From positions 1-64,000 of the forward strand of contig CAIXPS010000603.1 in NCBI GenBank assembly GCA_903921365.1: a DNA stretch of 64,000 nucleotides, read 5' to 3'. The position numbers and the translations under genes are program-made. Source of the DNA: an uncultured bacterium. Lineage in GTDB: Bacteria; Chloroflexota; Anaerolineae; J036; Brachytrichaceae. Positions 1 through 7,736 of this stretch are shown one piece after another. The notes beneath the pieces were generated by a model that was given only the letters and a program-made list of their open reading frames with translations, had not been told where the DNA came from and searched no databases. Every line of letters starts with the position of its first letter. Position 1 is the first letter of the stretch.

Positions 1-29
1 CATTGCTGTGGTCGCCGGTCGCACTGTGC

Positions 30-398
30 CTAATAGGAATGCAGCCCGACGCGGTTGCCTTCGCTGTCGAGGATGATGGCGATGGAACCGAAGCCGATGT
101 CGGTTTTTGGCATCAACACCTTACCGCCCGCGCCTTCGACACGCGATAGCACGGCGTCCAGAACACCAGTCGCGTTGATATAAGGAACCACGCCATTGGC
201 AGCGGGTTTGAAGAAGGGGTTGTGCACTACAGCGCCCCCAACAATACTATGGTCGTTGGCGCTGGAACTGAAGACGGCGTTGGGAATGCCGCCGAACACT
301 TCAACCCGCAGCGTCACATCCAGGATGGTGTTGTAGAACGCCGTTGCGCGCGCAAAGTCAGTTGACGGAATTTCAAACCAGTTAATCGCGTTTTTCAT
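30..398 (-). CDS. VOC family (glyoxalase/bleomycin-resistance fold) protein
   Basis: A 122-residue single-domain VOC protein. The N-terminus (NWFEIPSTDFARATAFY) and the C-terminal DSEGNRVGLHS segment are the usual first and last strands of the paired beta-alpha-beta-beta-beta fold. Such proteins bind a metal or small ligand, but the substrate cannot be read from sequence. A longer reading frame runs to 461; the ATG at 398 is chosen because a GGAG lies 9 nt before it and homologous proteins start at this point. It lies downstream of the WYL regulator on the same strand, with about 90 nt between them. Confidence 0.85.
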   Translation of the reverse strand: MKNAINWFEIPSTDFARATAFYNTILDVTLRVEVFGGIPNAVFSSSANDHSIVGGAVVHNPFFKPAANGVVPYINATGVLDAVLSRVEGAGGKVLMPKTDIGFGSIAIILDSEGNRVGLHSY

Positions 399-488
399 TT
401 CTAAATACTCCATATACCCAATAATCGATTCTGGCTTGATCATAGAGAACACGAGTGACAACCCTATGTCAGTAGCTCTTTGCTAATG

Positions 489-1439
489 TCAGGTATTGTT
501 TTGCATGACGGCCTCTGCCTCGATGCGCAGACGGTCTCGCAGACTCGCCGGTTCGAGCACCCGCACATTGTGTCCCCATCCCAGCAGCCAATGCAACAGT
601 TCATCCTCGTGCCGAATCGTGAACGTAACGAGCAAGCCATTTTCCGTGTTGTGTTCACTCACCGCGAAATACGACTGTGATTCCTTCACCCAGCGCGCGG
701 CGCTTTTGTTGAAGAGCGCCTTAACAACCAGCGTGCGCTGGTCGCTGCCTTTATTCTGCAATGCATTCAATGCGTCGAACGGCGGTCGGGTAAACGCGAC
801 ATCACTGACCGTCAGGTCTTCCATGCGATCCAGCCGGAAGACGCGCACCTCGCCGTGTTTGTGGTCAAACGCACTCGTGTACCAGACCTGCGCCACGTTT
901 GAGAGTCGGTAGGGGTCGGCCTCGCGCCACTCATGTTTGCCTTTCGCTTCGTCCGCATAACGCGCGAAATAGCGAAACCGCACGCGCCGGCATTCCAGAA
1001 TGGCACCGCGCAATAGTTGCAGGCGCATCTGCACCTGCGGATTGGTCGTCTGTGAAGTGATGAAACACAAGCTCGCTTTGATTGCGCGCACATCCTCGCG
1101 CAGCTTGTCCTTCAATACCCCTTCGATCTTCGCGCCAGCGCTACGAGCGGCCCGGCCGTATTGCGCGTCGAAGTGCTGTTGCATGATATCGGCGCCGAGT
1201 AACAGCATTGTGGCTTCGTCGATGTCGAACGACAGCGGCGGGAGAAAATACCCTTCGACCAGCGAGTAGCCCTGCCCGGTCACCGACACGACGGGCACGC
1301 CAGACTCACACAGTGCTTCCACGTCGCGATAAATGGTGCGTTTGTTGACCTCAAATGTGGCCGCCAGGTCCTCGGCGCGCAGTTTGCCATGGCGTTGCAG
1401 CTCAAGCACGATGGCGAGTAGACGATCTGTGCGGTTCAT
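489..1439 (-). CDS. YafY/WYL-domain transcriptional regulator
   Basis: A DeoR-like winged-helix regulator of 316 residues. The N-terminal HTH (MNRTDRLLAIVLELQ...ATFEVNKRTIYRDVEALCESGVPV) is followed by a WYL domain, with the typical DPYRLSNVAQVWYTSAF segment and a C-terminal WCX-like extension. WYL domains sense ligands, often nucleotides, and the family mostly represses nearby genes or controls stress responses. The ATG at 1439 is preferred over the frame extension to 1574 because it begins exactly at the HTH. The VOC gene just downstream is a plausible co-transcribed target. Confidence 0.9.
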   Translation of the reverse strand: MNRTDRLLAIVLELQRHGKLRAEDLAATFEVNKRTIYRDVEALCESGVPVVSVTGQGYSLVEGYFLPPLSFDIDEATMLLLGADIMQQHFDAQYGRAARSAGAKIEGVLKDKLREDVRAIKASLCFITSQTTNPQVQMRLQLLRGAILECRRVRFRYFARYADEAKGKHEWREADPYRLSNVAQVWYTSAFDHKHGEVRVFRLDRMEDLTVSDVAFTRPPFDALNALQNKGSDQRTLVVKALFNKSAARWVKESQSYFAVSEHNTENGLLVTFTIRHEDELLHWLLGWGHNVRVLEPASLRDRLRIEAEAVMQNNT

Positions 1440-1461
1440 GCCACGAATGATAGACGATGGG

Positions 1462-2232
1462 TTACCACTTGCGCAGGGCGTCGAGCCGAAACTGTTGCAG
1501 CACAGGCGCCGCCGGATCGGGCTTGGGGTTGGCGAGGATGAACCGCGCGGCGCGCGCCAGCACACGCCAGCCATCGCACACCATCATTAGCGCTGGGTCG
1601 GCGCCACGCCGACGGGCGCGCAGTATCTGGCGCAACTCCCTGCCTGTGACAGCCGCAGCAGCCTCGCCACGTAACGATGCCACAAACGCTTGGGCGCTCG
1701 CGGGCAGCACCACCTCAAGGGCATTCAGAGCGCCTTCTGTTGGCGAGAGCGTGACCGGTACACCCGCGGGTACACCCGCGTAATCGGCGCGCGCGATGAT
1801 TACGCCGGCGACGCGCGACCATGCGCCTTGCGGGCCCGGTTTCGGCATGGTGAAGCACTCCGGCGGGCGGTCGAGGTCGATGTCGCGGATGAACAGCACC
1901 GGGTCGTCGCCGAGCGGCGTCAGCCCGAAGATTTCGGCGCGTGGTTCGAGGATGGCATTGTCCTCGATCCACCCAAACACCGAGAGCTGATCCAGGCGCG
2001 TGTTGCGCTCGGTCATCAGGCTGTTGACAAGGATCGGATAGGGCAGTGTGCGCACCGGCAGCCCGAACAACACCCGCGCCGCCCCGCTCGCGCGGGTGAG
2101 ATTGCCGGCTGCGGCCAGTTGCGCCGCGAGCGCAGCAGCGCCGTCGCCAATGATCAGCAGGCAGGCGGTCGCGCCGCTCACCATTTCGCAGCCGCCCGGG
2201 GTATCGATTGAGAGCAGGTCGGAGAAGTTCAT
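1462..2232 (-). CDS. Hypothetical protein
   Basis: A 256-residue protein that I do not recognise. It has an alanine-rich N-terminal half with a hydrophobic stretch (ACLLIIGDGAAALAAQLAAAG) that looks more like a buried core than a membrane helix, a proline-rich centre (DLDRPPECFTMPKPGPQG) and a basic C-terminal part (RQILRARRRGADP). It is the last gene of a minus-strand run tpiA - M50-like - this gene, with only 12 nt to the preceding gene, so it is probably co-transcribed. No catalytic motif is evident. Confidence 0.6.
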   Translation of the reverse strand: MNFSDLLSIDTPGGCEMVSGATACLLIIGDGAAALAAQLAAAGNLTRASGAARVLFGLPVRTLPYPILVNSLMTERNTRLDQLSVFGWIEDNAILEPRAEIFGLTPLGDDPVLFIRDIDLDRPPECFTMPKPGPQGAWSRVAGVIIARADYAGVPAGVPVTLSPTEGALNALEVVLPASAQAFVASLRGEAAAAVTGRELRQILRARRRGADPALMMVCDGWRVLARAARFILANPKPDPAAPVLQQFRLDALRKW

Positions 2233-2244
2233 GCGGACGTTGTC

Positions 2245-3000
2245 CTAGTTCTTGTATGTGATGCGCCGGTTGCTGATCCGTTCGATCAGGCGCGCGAGCA
2301 GCCACAGTGCGGCGATGACGAGCACGTCGACAAACGCCGTAATCGCGAGTGACGCCGCCAGCCAGCGCAGGGTGATTGTCACAGGCGCCTTGAGCGTCTG
2401 CACCAGGTCGGCGCCACCGAGTAGCAATGCGACAACGGCGATCACTACGAGCAGGCCGATCACGGGCGGCCAGGCTTGCGTGTCGGAGGCCGAAGGCATC
2501 ATGCTGTTGGCGACGGCGAAGATGATGTAGAACCATAGCAGCGCATCGGTGGCGCGTGTGGTCGCAAGCAGTAGCGACGCCAACGCGGCGATGTCGCCGC
2601 GCTCCAGCGCGCCGGTCACGCCCGCGCCGTTGAATGTCTGCCAGCCGATCAGCCCCAGCACGATCAAGCCCACCAGCAGCGGCGCGCCGCCGATCAAGCT
2701 GGCGCGAATACTGTCGGACTTGAGCACCTCGACCGCGCCAAGGCGAACTGTGCCGCCCTTCTGGCGTTTCGGGATGAGGGTAAAGCTGCGCACCGGCACG
2801 CGCAACAGGCGCGCCATCACGGCGTGGCTCAGTTCGTGCAGCGCCACGCCGGGAAGGAGCGGGATGGAATAGAGAAAGATCGCGGACTCGGTATGACCCG
2901 TCACCAGCAGCGCCACTTCCTGCAGCATGCGATGCGCGTAACGCTCTAGCGCCAGCAACGCACCGAATGCAGCGAGGAAGGCGAGCAGGCTCGGCAGCAT
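2245..3000 (-). CDS. M50-like membrane metalloprotease (putative)
   Basis: A polytopic membrane protein of 251 residues. An HExxH zinc motif (ALHELSHAVMARLLRV) follows the first membrane helix, and a second conserved segment (NSMMPSASD) lies in a later helix, where site-2 proteases carry their third ligand, an Asp. This arrangement fits the M50 family of intramembrane proteases, although the usual NxxPxPxLDG motif is altered. Its start codon directly follows the tpiA stop codon, so the two are likely translated from one message. The substrate is unknown. Confidence 0.72.
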   Translation of the reverse strand: MLPSLLAFLAAFGALLALERYAHRMLQEVALLVTGHTESAIFLYSIPLLPGVALHELSHAVMARLLRVPVRSFTLIPKRQKGGTVRLGAVEVLKSDSIRASLIGGAPLLVGLIVLGLIGWQTFNGAGVTGALERGDIAALASLLLATTRATDALLWFYIIFAVANSMMPSASDTQAWPPVIGLLVVIAVVALLLGGADLVQTLKAPVTITLRWLAASLAITAFVDVLVIAALWLLARLIERISNRRITYKN

Positions 3001-3762
3001 CTACTGTGCCGCTACAGCTTTCACGATCGCGCTAAAGTCGCCTGCTTTCAGGCTGGCGCCGCCGACGAGGGCGCCGTCGATGTCGGGTTTGGCGAGCAAC
3101 TCCTTCGCGTTAGCGGGGGTAACGCTGCCGCCGTACTGGATGCGCACCTGGTCGGCCAGGTCGCCATACTTCAGGCGCACCTGCGCGCGCACGAAGGCGC
3201 AGCGGTTCTGCGCGTCGTCGGATGTTGCGGCGCGACCGGTGCCGATGGCCCAGATGGGCTCGTAGGCGATGGTGACTTTGGCGATGTCGGCAGGGCTGAC
3301 GTTGACCAGGCCGTCGCGCGTCTGGCGTTCGAGCACGGCTTCGGTCTGGCCGGCTTCGTTTTCCGCGAGCGTCTCGCCGATGCACATGATCGGCAGCAGA
3401 CCCGCGGCGATGACGGCCAGCACTTTCTTGTTGACCAGCGCGTCGGTCTCGCCAAAGATCTGGCGGCGCTCGGAGTGGCCGATGATGATGTAGTCGACGA
3501 TGCCGGTGAGCATGCCGATGGACACTTCGCCAGTGTACGCGCCCTTTGGCTCGTAATAGGCGTTCTGCGCGCCAAGCTTGATGCTGCTGCCAGCAAGAGC
3601 GGGTTTGACGCTGGTGAGCGCCACGAAGGCGGGGCATACGGCGATGTCGACACTACTTGCGGGGACGCCGGATAGTGCGGCTTTGAGTTCGTCAACCAGG
3701 ACCACGGCCTCGCTGACGGTTTTATTCATCTTCCAGTTTCCGGCTATAAATGGGGTTCGCAT
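3001..3762 (-). CDS. tpiA: Triosephosphate isomerase
   Basis: Interconverts dihydroxyacetone phosphate and glyceraldehyde 3-phosphate in glycolysis. It has the normal length for the family (253 aa). Visible are the N-terminal GNWKMNK with the substrate-binding Asn and Lys, the catalytic His in IIGHSERR, the catalytic Glu in AYEPIWAIGTG and the phosphate-binding loop at YGGSV and GALVGGASL. It leads a minus-strand group with the membrane protease and a hypothetical gene. The 104-bp divergent gap to the kinase gene on the right must hold its promoter. Confidence 0.98.
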   Translation of the reverse strand: MRTPFIAGNWKMNKTVSEAVVLVDELKAALSGVPASSVDIAVCPAFVALTSVKPALAGSSIKLGAQNAYYEPKGAYTGEVSIGMLTGIVDYIIIGHSERRQIFGETDALVNKKVLAVIAAGLLPIMCIGETLAENEAGQTEAVLERQTRDGLVNVSPADIAKVTIAYEPIWAIGTGRAATSDDAQNRCAFVRAQVRLKYGDLADQVRIQYGGSVTPANAKELLAKPDIDGALVGGASLKAGDFSAIVKAVAAQ

Positions 3763-3866
3763 TGTTTTATTCCTTCAATCTATGTATCACTGTGCGCGAT
3801 TACGTTTGCGCGCAAAGCATGTAAATTCTACAGCGTTCAAGAAAGAAAGCTTAAAATGTCAGCATC

Positions 3867-4820
3867 ATGACTTCACAGCAACTACTACTCGGTGTTGACA
3901 GCGGTGGATCGAAAACGCGCGTTGTGCTCGCGGACGCAGACGGGCATGTTCTGGGCGCCGGTCATGCCGCCTGTTCCAATTATCAGTATGTGGGCGAGGC
4001 AGCCGCAGTCGTCGAGATTGAGGCTGGCATTGAGGCAGCGTTTGCGCAGGCCGGGATCATGCGGCGCAGAGTCGATGCAGCCTGCTTTGGCATCGGCGGC
4101 GCGGATACTCCCGAGGACATTGCGAAGGCGCGCAAGTGGGTGGACGATAACCATTGGGCTATGCGCTGCCTGGCGGTGAACGATGGCATGCTGCCGTTGT
4201 ATGCCGCGTGCCCCGATGGGCAGGGCGTGAGCGTCATCGCCGGCACCGGGGCGATCATGTGGGCGCAGTCGCTGGATGGTCGCATTGCGCGCGCGAGCGG
4301 ATGGGGGTATCTACTCGGTGATGAGGGCGGCGGCTGGCAACTGGGTCATGAGGCGTTGCGGCATGTGGCGCGCGCCGACGATGGCCGCGGGCCGGCGACG
4401 CTGCTGACGCCGCGGGTGCTGGCGCATTGGAATCTGACGTCGCCTTATGGTTTAATCACGCGCTTGTATCATGCCGATGTGACGCCGGCCGATGTTGCGT
4501 CGCTGGCCAAGGTCGTGATCGACTGCGCTGCCGAGGGTGATGAACTGGCGTTGCAGATCGCGCGCGCGGGCGCGGATGAACTGGCGCTGGCAGCGAAGAC
4601 AGTCATGAACAGGATCGACTTGCATCTGCCGCTCACGCTGGCGTACTCAGGCAGCCTGCTGATCAAGGGACTGTTCTACCGCCAGTTGTTTACCGACGCC
4701 TGCCGCCGGATGATTGGCGATATCGCACTCGCGCCAGTCGAGGATCCGGTGACGGGCGCCGTCGCAGCGGCTAAGCTTCTACTGTTTAATCTCGCCGGAA
4801 CTCAAGCAAAGGTGTCGTGA
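3867..4820 (+). CDS. BadF/BadG/BcrA/BcrD-type ATPase (N-acetylglucosamine kinase-like)
   Basis: A sugar-kinase-fold ATPase of 317 residues. The phosphate-1 loop LGVDSGGSKTRVVLAD opens the protein; the adenosine and phosphate-2 elements are seen around VIAGTGAIMWA and GWGYLLGDEGGGWQLG. The latter (GDEGSG-like) motif is typical of the N-acetylglucosamine/glucosamine kinase branch rather than of the benzoyl-CoA reductase activators, which carry Fe-S cysteines absent here. It probably phosphorylates an amino sugar, perhaps from cell-wall turnover. Its 3' end overlaps the convergent thiN gene by 19 bp. Confidence 0.88.
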   Translation: MTSQQLLLGVDSGGSKTRVVLADADGHVLGAGHAACSNYQYVGEAAAVVEIEAGIEAAFAQAGIMRRRVDAACFGIGGADTPEDIAKARKWVDDNHWAMRCLAVNDGMLPLYAACPDGQGVSVIAGTGAIMWAQSLDGRIARASGWGYLLGDEGGGWQLGHEALRHVARADDGRGPATLLTPRVLAHWNLTSPYGLITRLYHADVTPADVASLAKVVIDCAAEGDELALQIARAGADELALAAKTVMNRIDLHLPLTLAYSGSLLIKGLFYRQLFTDACRRMIGDIALAPVEDPVTGAVAAAKLLLFNLAGTQAKVS

Positions 4821-5473
4821 GTTGCTGGTGATTGTGTCGCTTGCACGCACAGCAACAGTCCCTGACGGAAAGAGATCGTCGCTCGGTCGCCTAGCATGAC
4901 GTTGCTGACGCCGCGCGCCGGCCCGATGAAGAGCGATTCATTGCGCAGCGGGTATTCCAGTCCGTCGGTGACGATGCCGTGCGCGTCGCCGCCAAACGGG
5001 ATCAGCGAGACGACGTCGCCCGCACCGCCGCGCAACTCGAAAGGCGCGCCTGGGCGGATCAGGAAGGATTGCTCGTCGCCTGAGGCGATCATCACGCGGC
5101 AGTCGCGCAGGGCGGGCATCGCCAGCAGCATGACGTTCGCGATGGTCTGATCCAGCCGCCCGCCCAGCCCGCCGAGGATGGTGATCTCGCCGGATGGATC
5201 GGTTCTTGCGGCATACAACAGCGCTAGTTCAAGGTCGGTCTCGTCTTTATGCGCCGGGTGACGTTCCAGATGAACCCCGTCTTGTTCGAGCGCTTGCAAC
5301 TCCTCGGTGGTCAGCGAGTCAAAATCGCCGATGACGCGGGCAGGATGAAGGCCAAAACGTAATGCGGCGCGCGCGCCGCCATCGGCGCAGAGTAGACGGT
5401 CGCCCTCGCGCAGGTGGCGGGCAATGTCAGCGGGTGTCGGTGGGTCGCCGTTGGCGATGATGATTGTGCGCAT
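4802..5473 (-). CDS. thiN: Thiamine diphosphokinase
   Basis: Transfers pyrophosphate from ATP to thiamine to make thiamine diphosphate. The 223-residue length is normal. Motifs include IANGDPP, the conserved CADGGARAAL, GDFDSL and HKDETDLELAL (pyrophosphate and metal binding) and GGRLDQTIANV, followed by the C-terminal beta-sandwich that binds thiamine. No other thiamine gene and no TPP riboswitch is visible nearby, which suits a salvage role. It lies tail to tail with the sugar kinase gene, with a 19-bp overlap. Confidence 0.95.
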   Translation of the reverse strand: MRTIIIANGDPPTPADIARHLREGDRLLCADGGARAALRFGLHPARVIGDFDSLTTEELQALEQDGVHLERHPAHKDETDLELALLYAARTDPSGEITILGGLGGRLDQTIANVMLLAMPALRDCRVMIASGDEQSFLIRPGAPFELRGGAGDVVSLIPFGGDAHGIVTDGLEYPLRNESLFIGPARGVSNVMLGDRATISFRQGLLLCVQATQSPATHDTFA

Positions 5474-5494
5474 GGGTGTGTGTGAAGACGCAAG

Positions 5495-5531
5495 AACACC
5501 TTACGCAGATGAGACCTCGGCGTAAGGTGTT
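5495..5531 (-). terminator. Perfect hairpin between rubrerythrin and thiN genes
   Basis: Two exact 12-bp arms (AACACCTTACGC and its complement) flank a 13-nt loop. The hairpin lies about 46 nt after the rubrerythrin stop codon and 21 nt before the thiN start, both on the minus strand. It probably ends or protects the rubrerythrin message. No strong U-run follows, so intrinsic termination is not certain. Confidence 0.5.
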
Positions 5532-5577
5532 GCTTTCCGATCTTCAGTTGTGGATTCTAGCACTCAGCGCGAAAGGG

Positions 5578-6087
5578 TCAACTGATGCGCTCGAAGCGGC
5601 TGCCCAGCGCTCCGCACACGGGGCACTTGTCCGGCGCGTTGCGCTCATGGGTGTAACCGCACACTGGGCAGATGTAGTAGTCGTACAACCCTTCGGCCTG
5701 CGGCTCCTTCAGCGTGGCCAGCGCCTTGGTGTAGAGCGCCTCGTGCACCTTCTCGACTTCCCATGCATCCTGGAAGGAGGCCAGTCCCTTCTTGGCGCTG
5801 GCGCCTTCGGCTTCAGCTTCCTTAATGAAGTCCGGGTACATAGTCACAACTTCGTAGTGCTCGCCAGCGATGGCTGCCTTCAGGTTCTCTTCGGTTGACT
5901 TGACCTCGCCCAGCGCGCGGAAGTGGCTGAGTGCGTGGACGGTCTCGGCGGCGGCGGCGCCGCGAAACAGCTTGGCGACCTGCTTGTAGCCATCCTGGTC
6001 GGCGCGGCGGGCAAACGCCGTGTACTTGCGGTTGGCCTGGGATTCACCGGCAAATGCTGCCCATAGGTTCTTGGTCGTATTTTCCAT
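5578..6087 (-). CDS. Rubrerythrin
   Basis: A non-haem di-iron peroxidase that detoxifies hydrogen peroxide in anaerobes and microaerophiles. The N-terminal four-helix domain has the two iron-binding Glu/His motifs (FAGESQANRKY, AAAETVHALSH, AGEHYE, EVEKVHEALY); the C-terminal rubredoxin-like domain has both CxxC pairs (CPVCGYTHERNAPDKCPVCG). It is 169 residues with the ATG at 6087, chosen because AAGGAGG lies 6 nt before it. It has its own strong promoter and no operon partner, which is usual for peroxide-induced rubrerythrins. Confidence 0.97.
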   Translation of the reverse strand: MENTTKNLWAAFAGESQANRKYTAFARRADQDGYKQVAKLFRGAAAAETVHALSHFRALGEVKSTEENLKAAIAGEHYEVVTMYPDFIKEAEAEGASAKKGLASFQDAWEVEKVHEALYTKALATLKEPQAEGLYDYYICPVCGYTHERNAPDKCPVCGALGSRFERIS

Positions 6088-6154
6088 GTAATGCCTCCTT
6101 GGCATTTCGAGTAAATAGTCTTAGGGGATGTGCATGCGCGAAACCCCTATATAA

Positions 6155-6183
6155 GATTTACTCCCGCAGCGGTAAGTTGTCAA
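6155..6183 (-). promoter_or_regulatory. Promoter of the rubrerythrin gene
   Basis: On the minus strand a perfect -35 hexamer TTGACA (6178-6183) is followed after 17 nt by a weaker -10 TAAATC (6155-6160). Just downstream lies an inverted pair TAGGGG/CCCCTA (about 6122-6150). Just upstream of the -35 lies CTCATG-7nt-CATGAG (about 6192-6211). Either pair could bind a peroxide or iron-responsive repressor; that part is inference. Confidence 0.55.
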
Positions 6184-6225
6184 ATGGCATTACTCATGAC
6201 TTTGCCATGAGCTATGACATTGTGG

Positions 6226-6244
6226 CAGCATCCTGTTGATGCTG
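6226..6244 (-). terminator. Hairpin after galK
   Basis: A 7-bp stem (CAGCATC and its complement) with a 5-nt loop begins 5 nt after the galK stop codon on the minus strand. Its position fits a transcription terminator or 3' stabiliser, although it lacks a clear U-tract. Confidence 0.4.
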
Positions 6245-6249
6245 ACAAT

Positions 6250-7407
6250 CTAAATCTCTTGCCAACTCGCGCCGTCGGAAGCAACGCACGCATACACCTT
6301 GGGCGTCCGGCCGGTGCGGCGGGGATACTCGTCCTGCACTTTCAATGCCAGCGCCGTGGCATGCTCATCGGCGACGAGCGCGATGGCGCATCCGCCGAAG
6401 CCGGCGCCGGTCATGCGCGCGCCAAATACACCGGGTTCGCCGCGCGCGATGTCCACGACCGCGTCAAGTTCCTTGCTGCTCACCTCGTAAAGGTCGCGCA
6501 GACTATCATGCGACTGGTTCATCAGTGCGCCGAACGCGGCGATGTCGTTGGACTGCAACGCGGCGACGGCGTCGAGAACCCGCTGGCTCTCGTGCACCAC
6601 GTGGGCGCACCGTTTTGCGATGACCGGCGGTAGTTCACCCGCGTGGTGATCAAACTCCGCAGCGGTGATATCGCGCAGGCTGGCGACGCCGAGCAGGCGC
6701 GCCCCTTCTTCGCACTCGGCGCGGCGCTGGTTGTAGGCGCTGCCTGCCAGAGTGCGCGGCGCAGTCGTGTCGACGACGAGCACTGTCGCGCCCGTGGGCA
6801 CTGGCACGAGTTTGTAATCGAGGCTGCGGCAGTCGATCATTAGCGCGTGATTGCGCCGGCCAAGCGACGAAATGAACTGATCCATGATGCCGCAGTTCAC
6901 ACCGACGAACTGGTTTTCGGCTTTTTGTGAGACCTGTGCGGCGCTAACGCCATCGATTTGCAGTGGCGAGGGGGATCCGGCGGCGGCGGCTGTAAAAGCC
7001 ATGACGGTGGCCATTTCAGTGGCGGCGGAGGATGACAACCCACTGGCGATGGGCACATCGCCCTGCATCACGGCGTCGAATCCGCCAAGCGTATAGCCGG
7101 CTTTTTGCAACACGTCGGCAACGCCTCGGATGTAGTTGTTCCAATCGTGGGCTGTGTCATGGTCGATGTGATCCAGCGAAAACTCGGCGATCTGATCAAA
7201 GTTAATTGAATACACGCGCGCGATGCGGTCGGCGCGCGGCGCGCCAACCAGTGTCACCTCGCGGTCGATGGCGATGGGCAGCACGAAGCCGTTGTTGTAG
7301 TCCGTATGCTCGCCGATCAGGTTGACGCGTCCGGGCGCGCGCGCGATAAAGCTGGGCGCGCGCCCATACAAAGCTGTAAATTGGGTTTTGTACTGTGAGG
7401 TGTCCAT
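6250..7407 (-). CDS. galK: Galactokinase
   Basis: Phosphorylates alpha-D-galactose to galactose 1-phosphate, the entry step of the Leloir pathway. It is 385 residues, normal for the family. Three GHMP-kinase motifs are present: the galactokinase signature (APGRVNLIGEHTDYNNGFVLP), the ATP-binding GDVPIASGLSSSAATEMA and the C-terminal GARMTGAGFGGCAIAL. The catalytic Asp lies in NCGIMDQF. No galT or galE is in the window. A small membrane protein gene ends or starts 7 nt upstream and is probably in the same transcript. Confidence 0.97.
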   Translation of the reverse strand: MDTSQYKTQFTALYGRAPSFIARAPGRVNLIGEHTDYNNGFVLPIAIDREVTLVGAPRADRIARVYSINFDQIAEFSLDHIDHDTAHDWNNYIRGVADVLQKAGYTLGGFDAVMQGDVPIASGLSSSAATEMATVMAFTAAAAGSPSPLQIDGVSAAQVSQKAENQFVGVNCGIMDQFISSLGRRNHALMIDCRSLDYKLVPVPTGATVLVVDTTAPRTLAGSAYNQRRAECEEGARLLGVASLRDITAAEFDHHAGELPPVIAKRCAHVVHESQRVLDAVAALQSNDIAAFGALMNQSHDSLRDLYEVSSKELDAVVDIARGEPGVFGARMTGAGFGGCAIALVADEHATALALKVQDEYPRRTGRTPKVYACVASDGASWQEI

Positions 7408-7414
7408 AAGTTAA

Positions 7415-7645
7415 TCAGTTGCGCGAGAGGTTTAGCACAAGGTAAGCAATCACCATCCCTAACACCACCATCGCGACGCCATAAATGCGATACACGCGCA
7501 GGGTCACCACCTCGCCGCGGCGTTCCAGGATGCGTTTACCGATCGGGTCGCGCTCGACAAGCGCCTGCAATGGCCGGCGCAATGCGGCGAAACCGTTGAT
7601 CATGATCAGCATGGCACAAATGAGACCGACGATTACTTGAATCAT
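7415..7645 (-). CDS. Small two-helix membrane protein
   Basis: A 76-residue protein with hydrophobic segments at about residues 3-20 and 53-72, separated by a charged loop (RRPLQALVERDPIGKRILERRGE). No family is recognised. It sits 7 nt upstream of galK on the same strand. A TATAAT-like element lies about 10 nt before its ATG, so it may head the galK transcript with a very short leader. Confidence 0.65.
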   Translation of the reverse strand: MIQVIVGLICAMLIMINGFAALRRPLQALVERDPIGKRILERRGEVVTLRVYRIYGVAMVVLGMVIAYLVLNLSRN

Positions 7646-7674
7646 TCTGCTTCTATTATATTATGTCGAAACAT

Positions 7675-7703
7675 TTGCCTTGCGACTGAATATAAGGTAG
7701 TAT
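7675..7703 (+). promoter_or_regulatory. Candidate promoter for the MBL-fold gene
   Basis: TTGCCT (7675-7680) and TAGTAT (7698-7703) are separated by exactly 17 nt and end 33 nt before the ATG at 7737. Both hexamers match the sigma-70 consensus at four of six positions. The gap is shared with the divergent small membrane gene. Confidence 0.45.
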
Positions 7704-7736
7704 GCAGAATAATTCACACCAAAGTGCGCGAAATGT

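Noticed and set aside
1741-1775. Short tandem repeat CGCGGGTACACC
   Set aside because: Two imperfect units within the coding sequence of the hypothetical protein; it explains nothing beyond a local Gly-Val-Pro repeat.
3765-3866. Promoter for tpiA or the kinase gene in the divergent gap
   Set aside because: TTGCGC and TACAGC at 17-nt spacing were seen, but the -10 match is too weak to assert.
5474-5577. TPP riboswitch upstream of thiN
   Set aside because: The hairpin at 5495-5531 is a simple stem without the conserved CUGAGA and ACCUGA elements of THI boxes.
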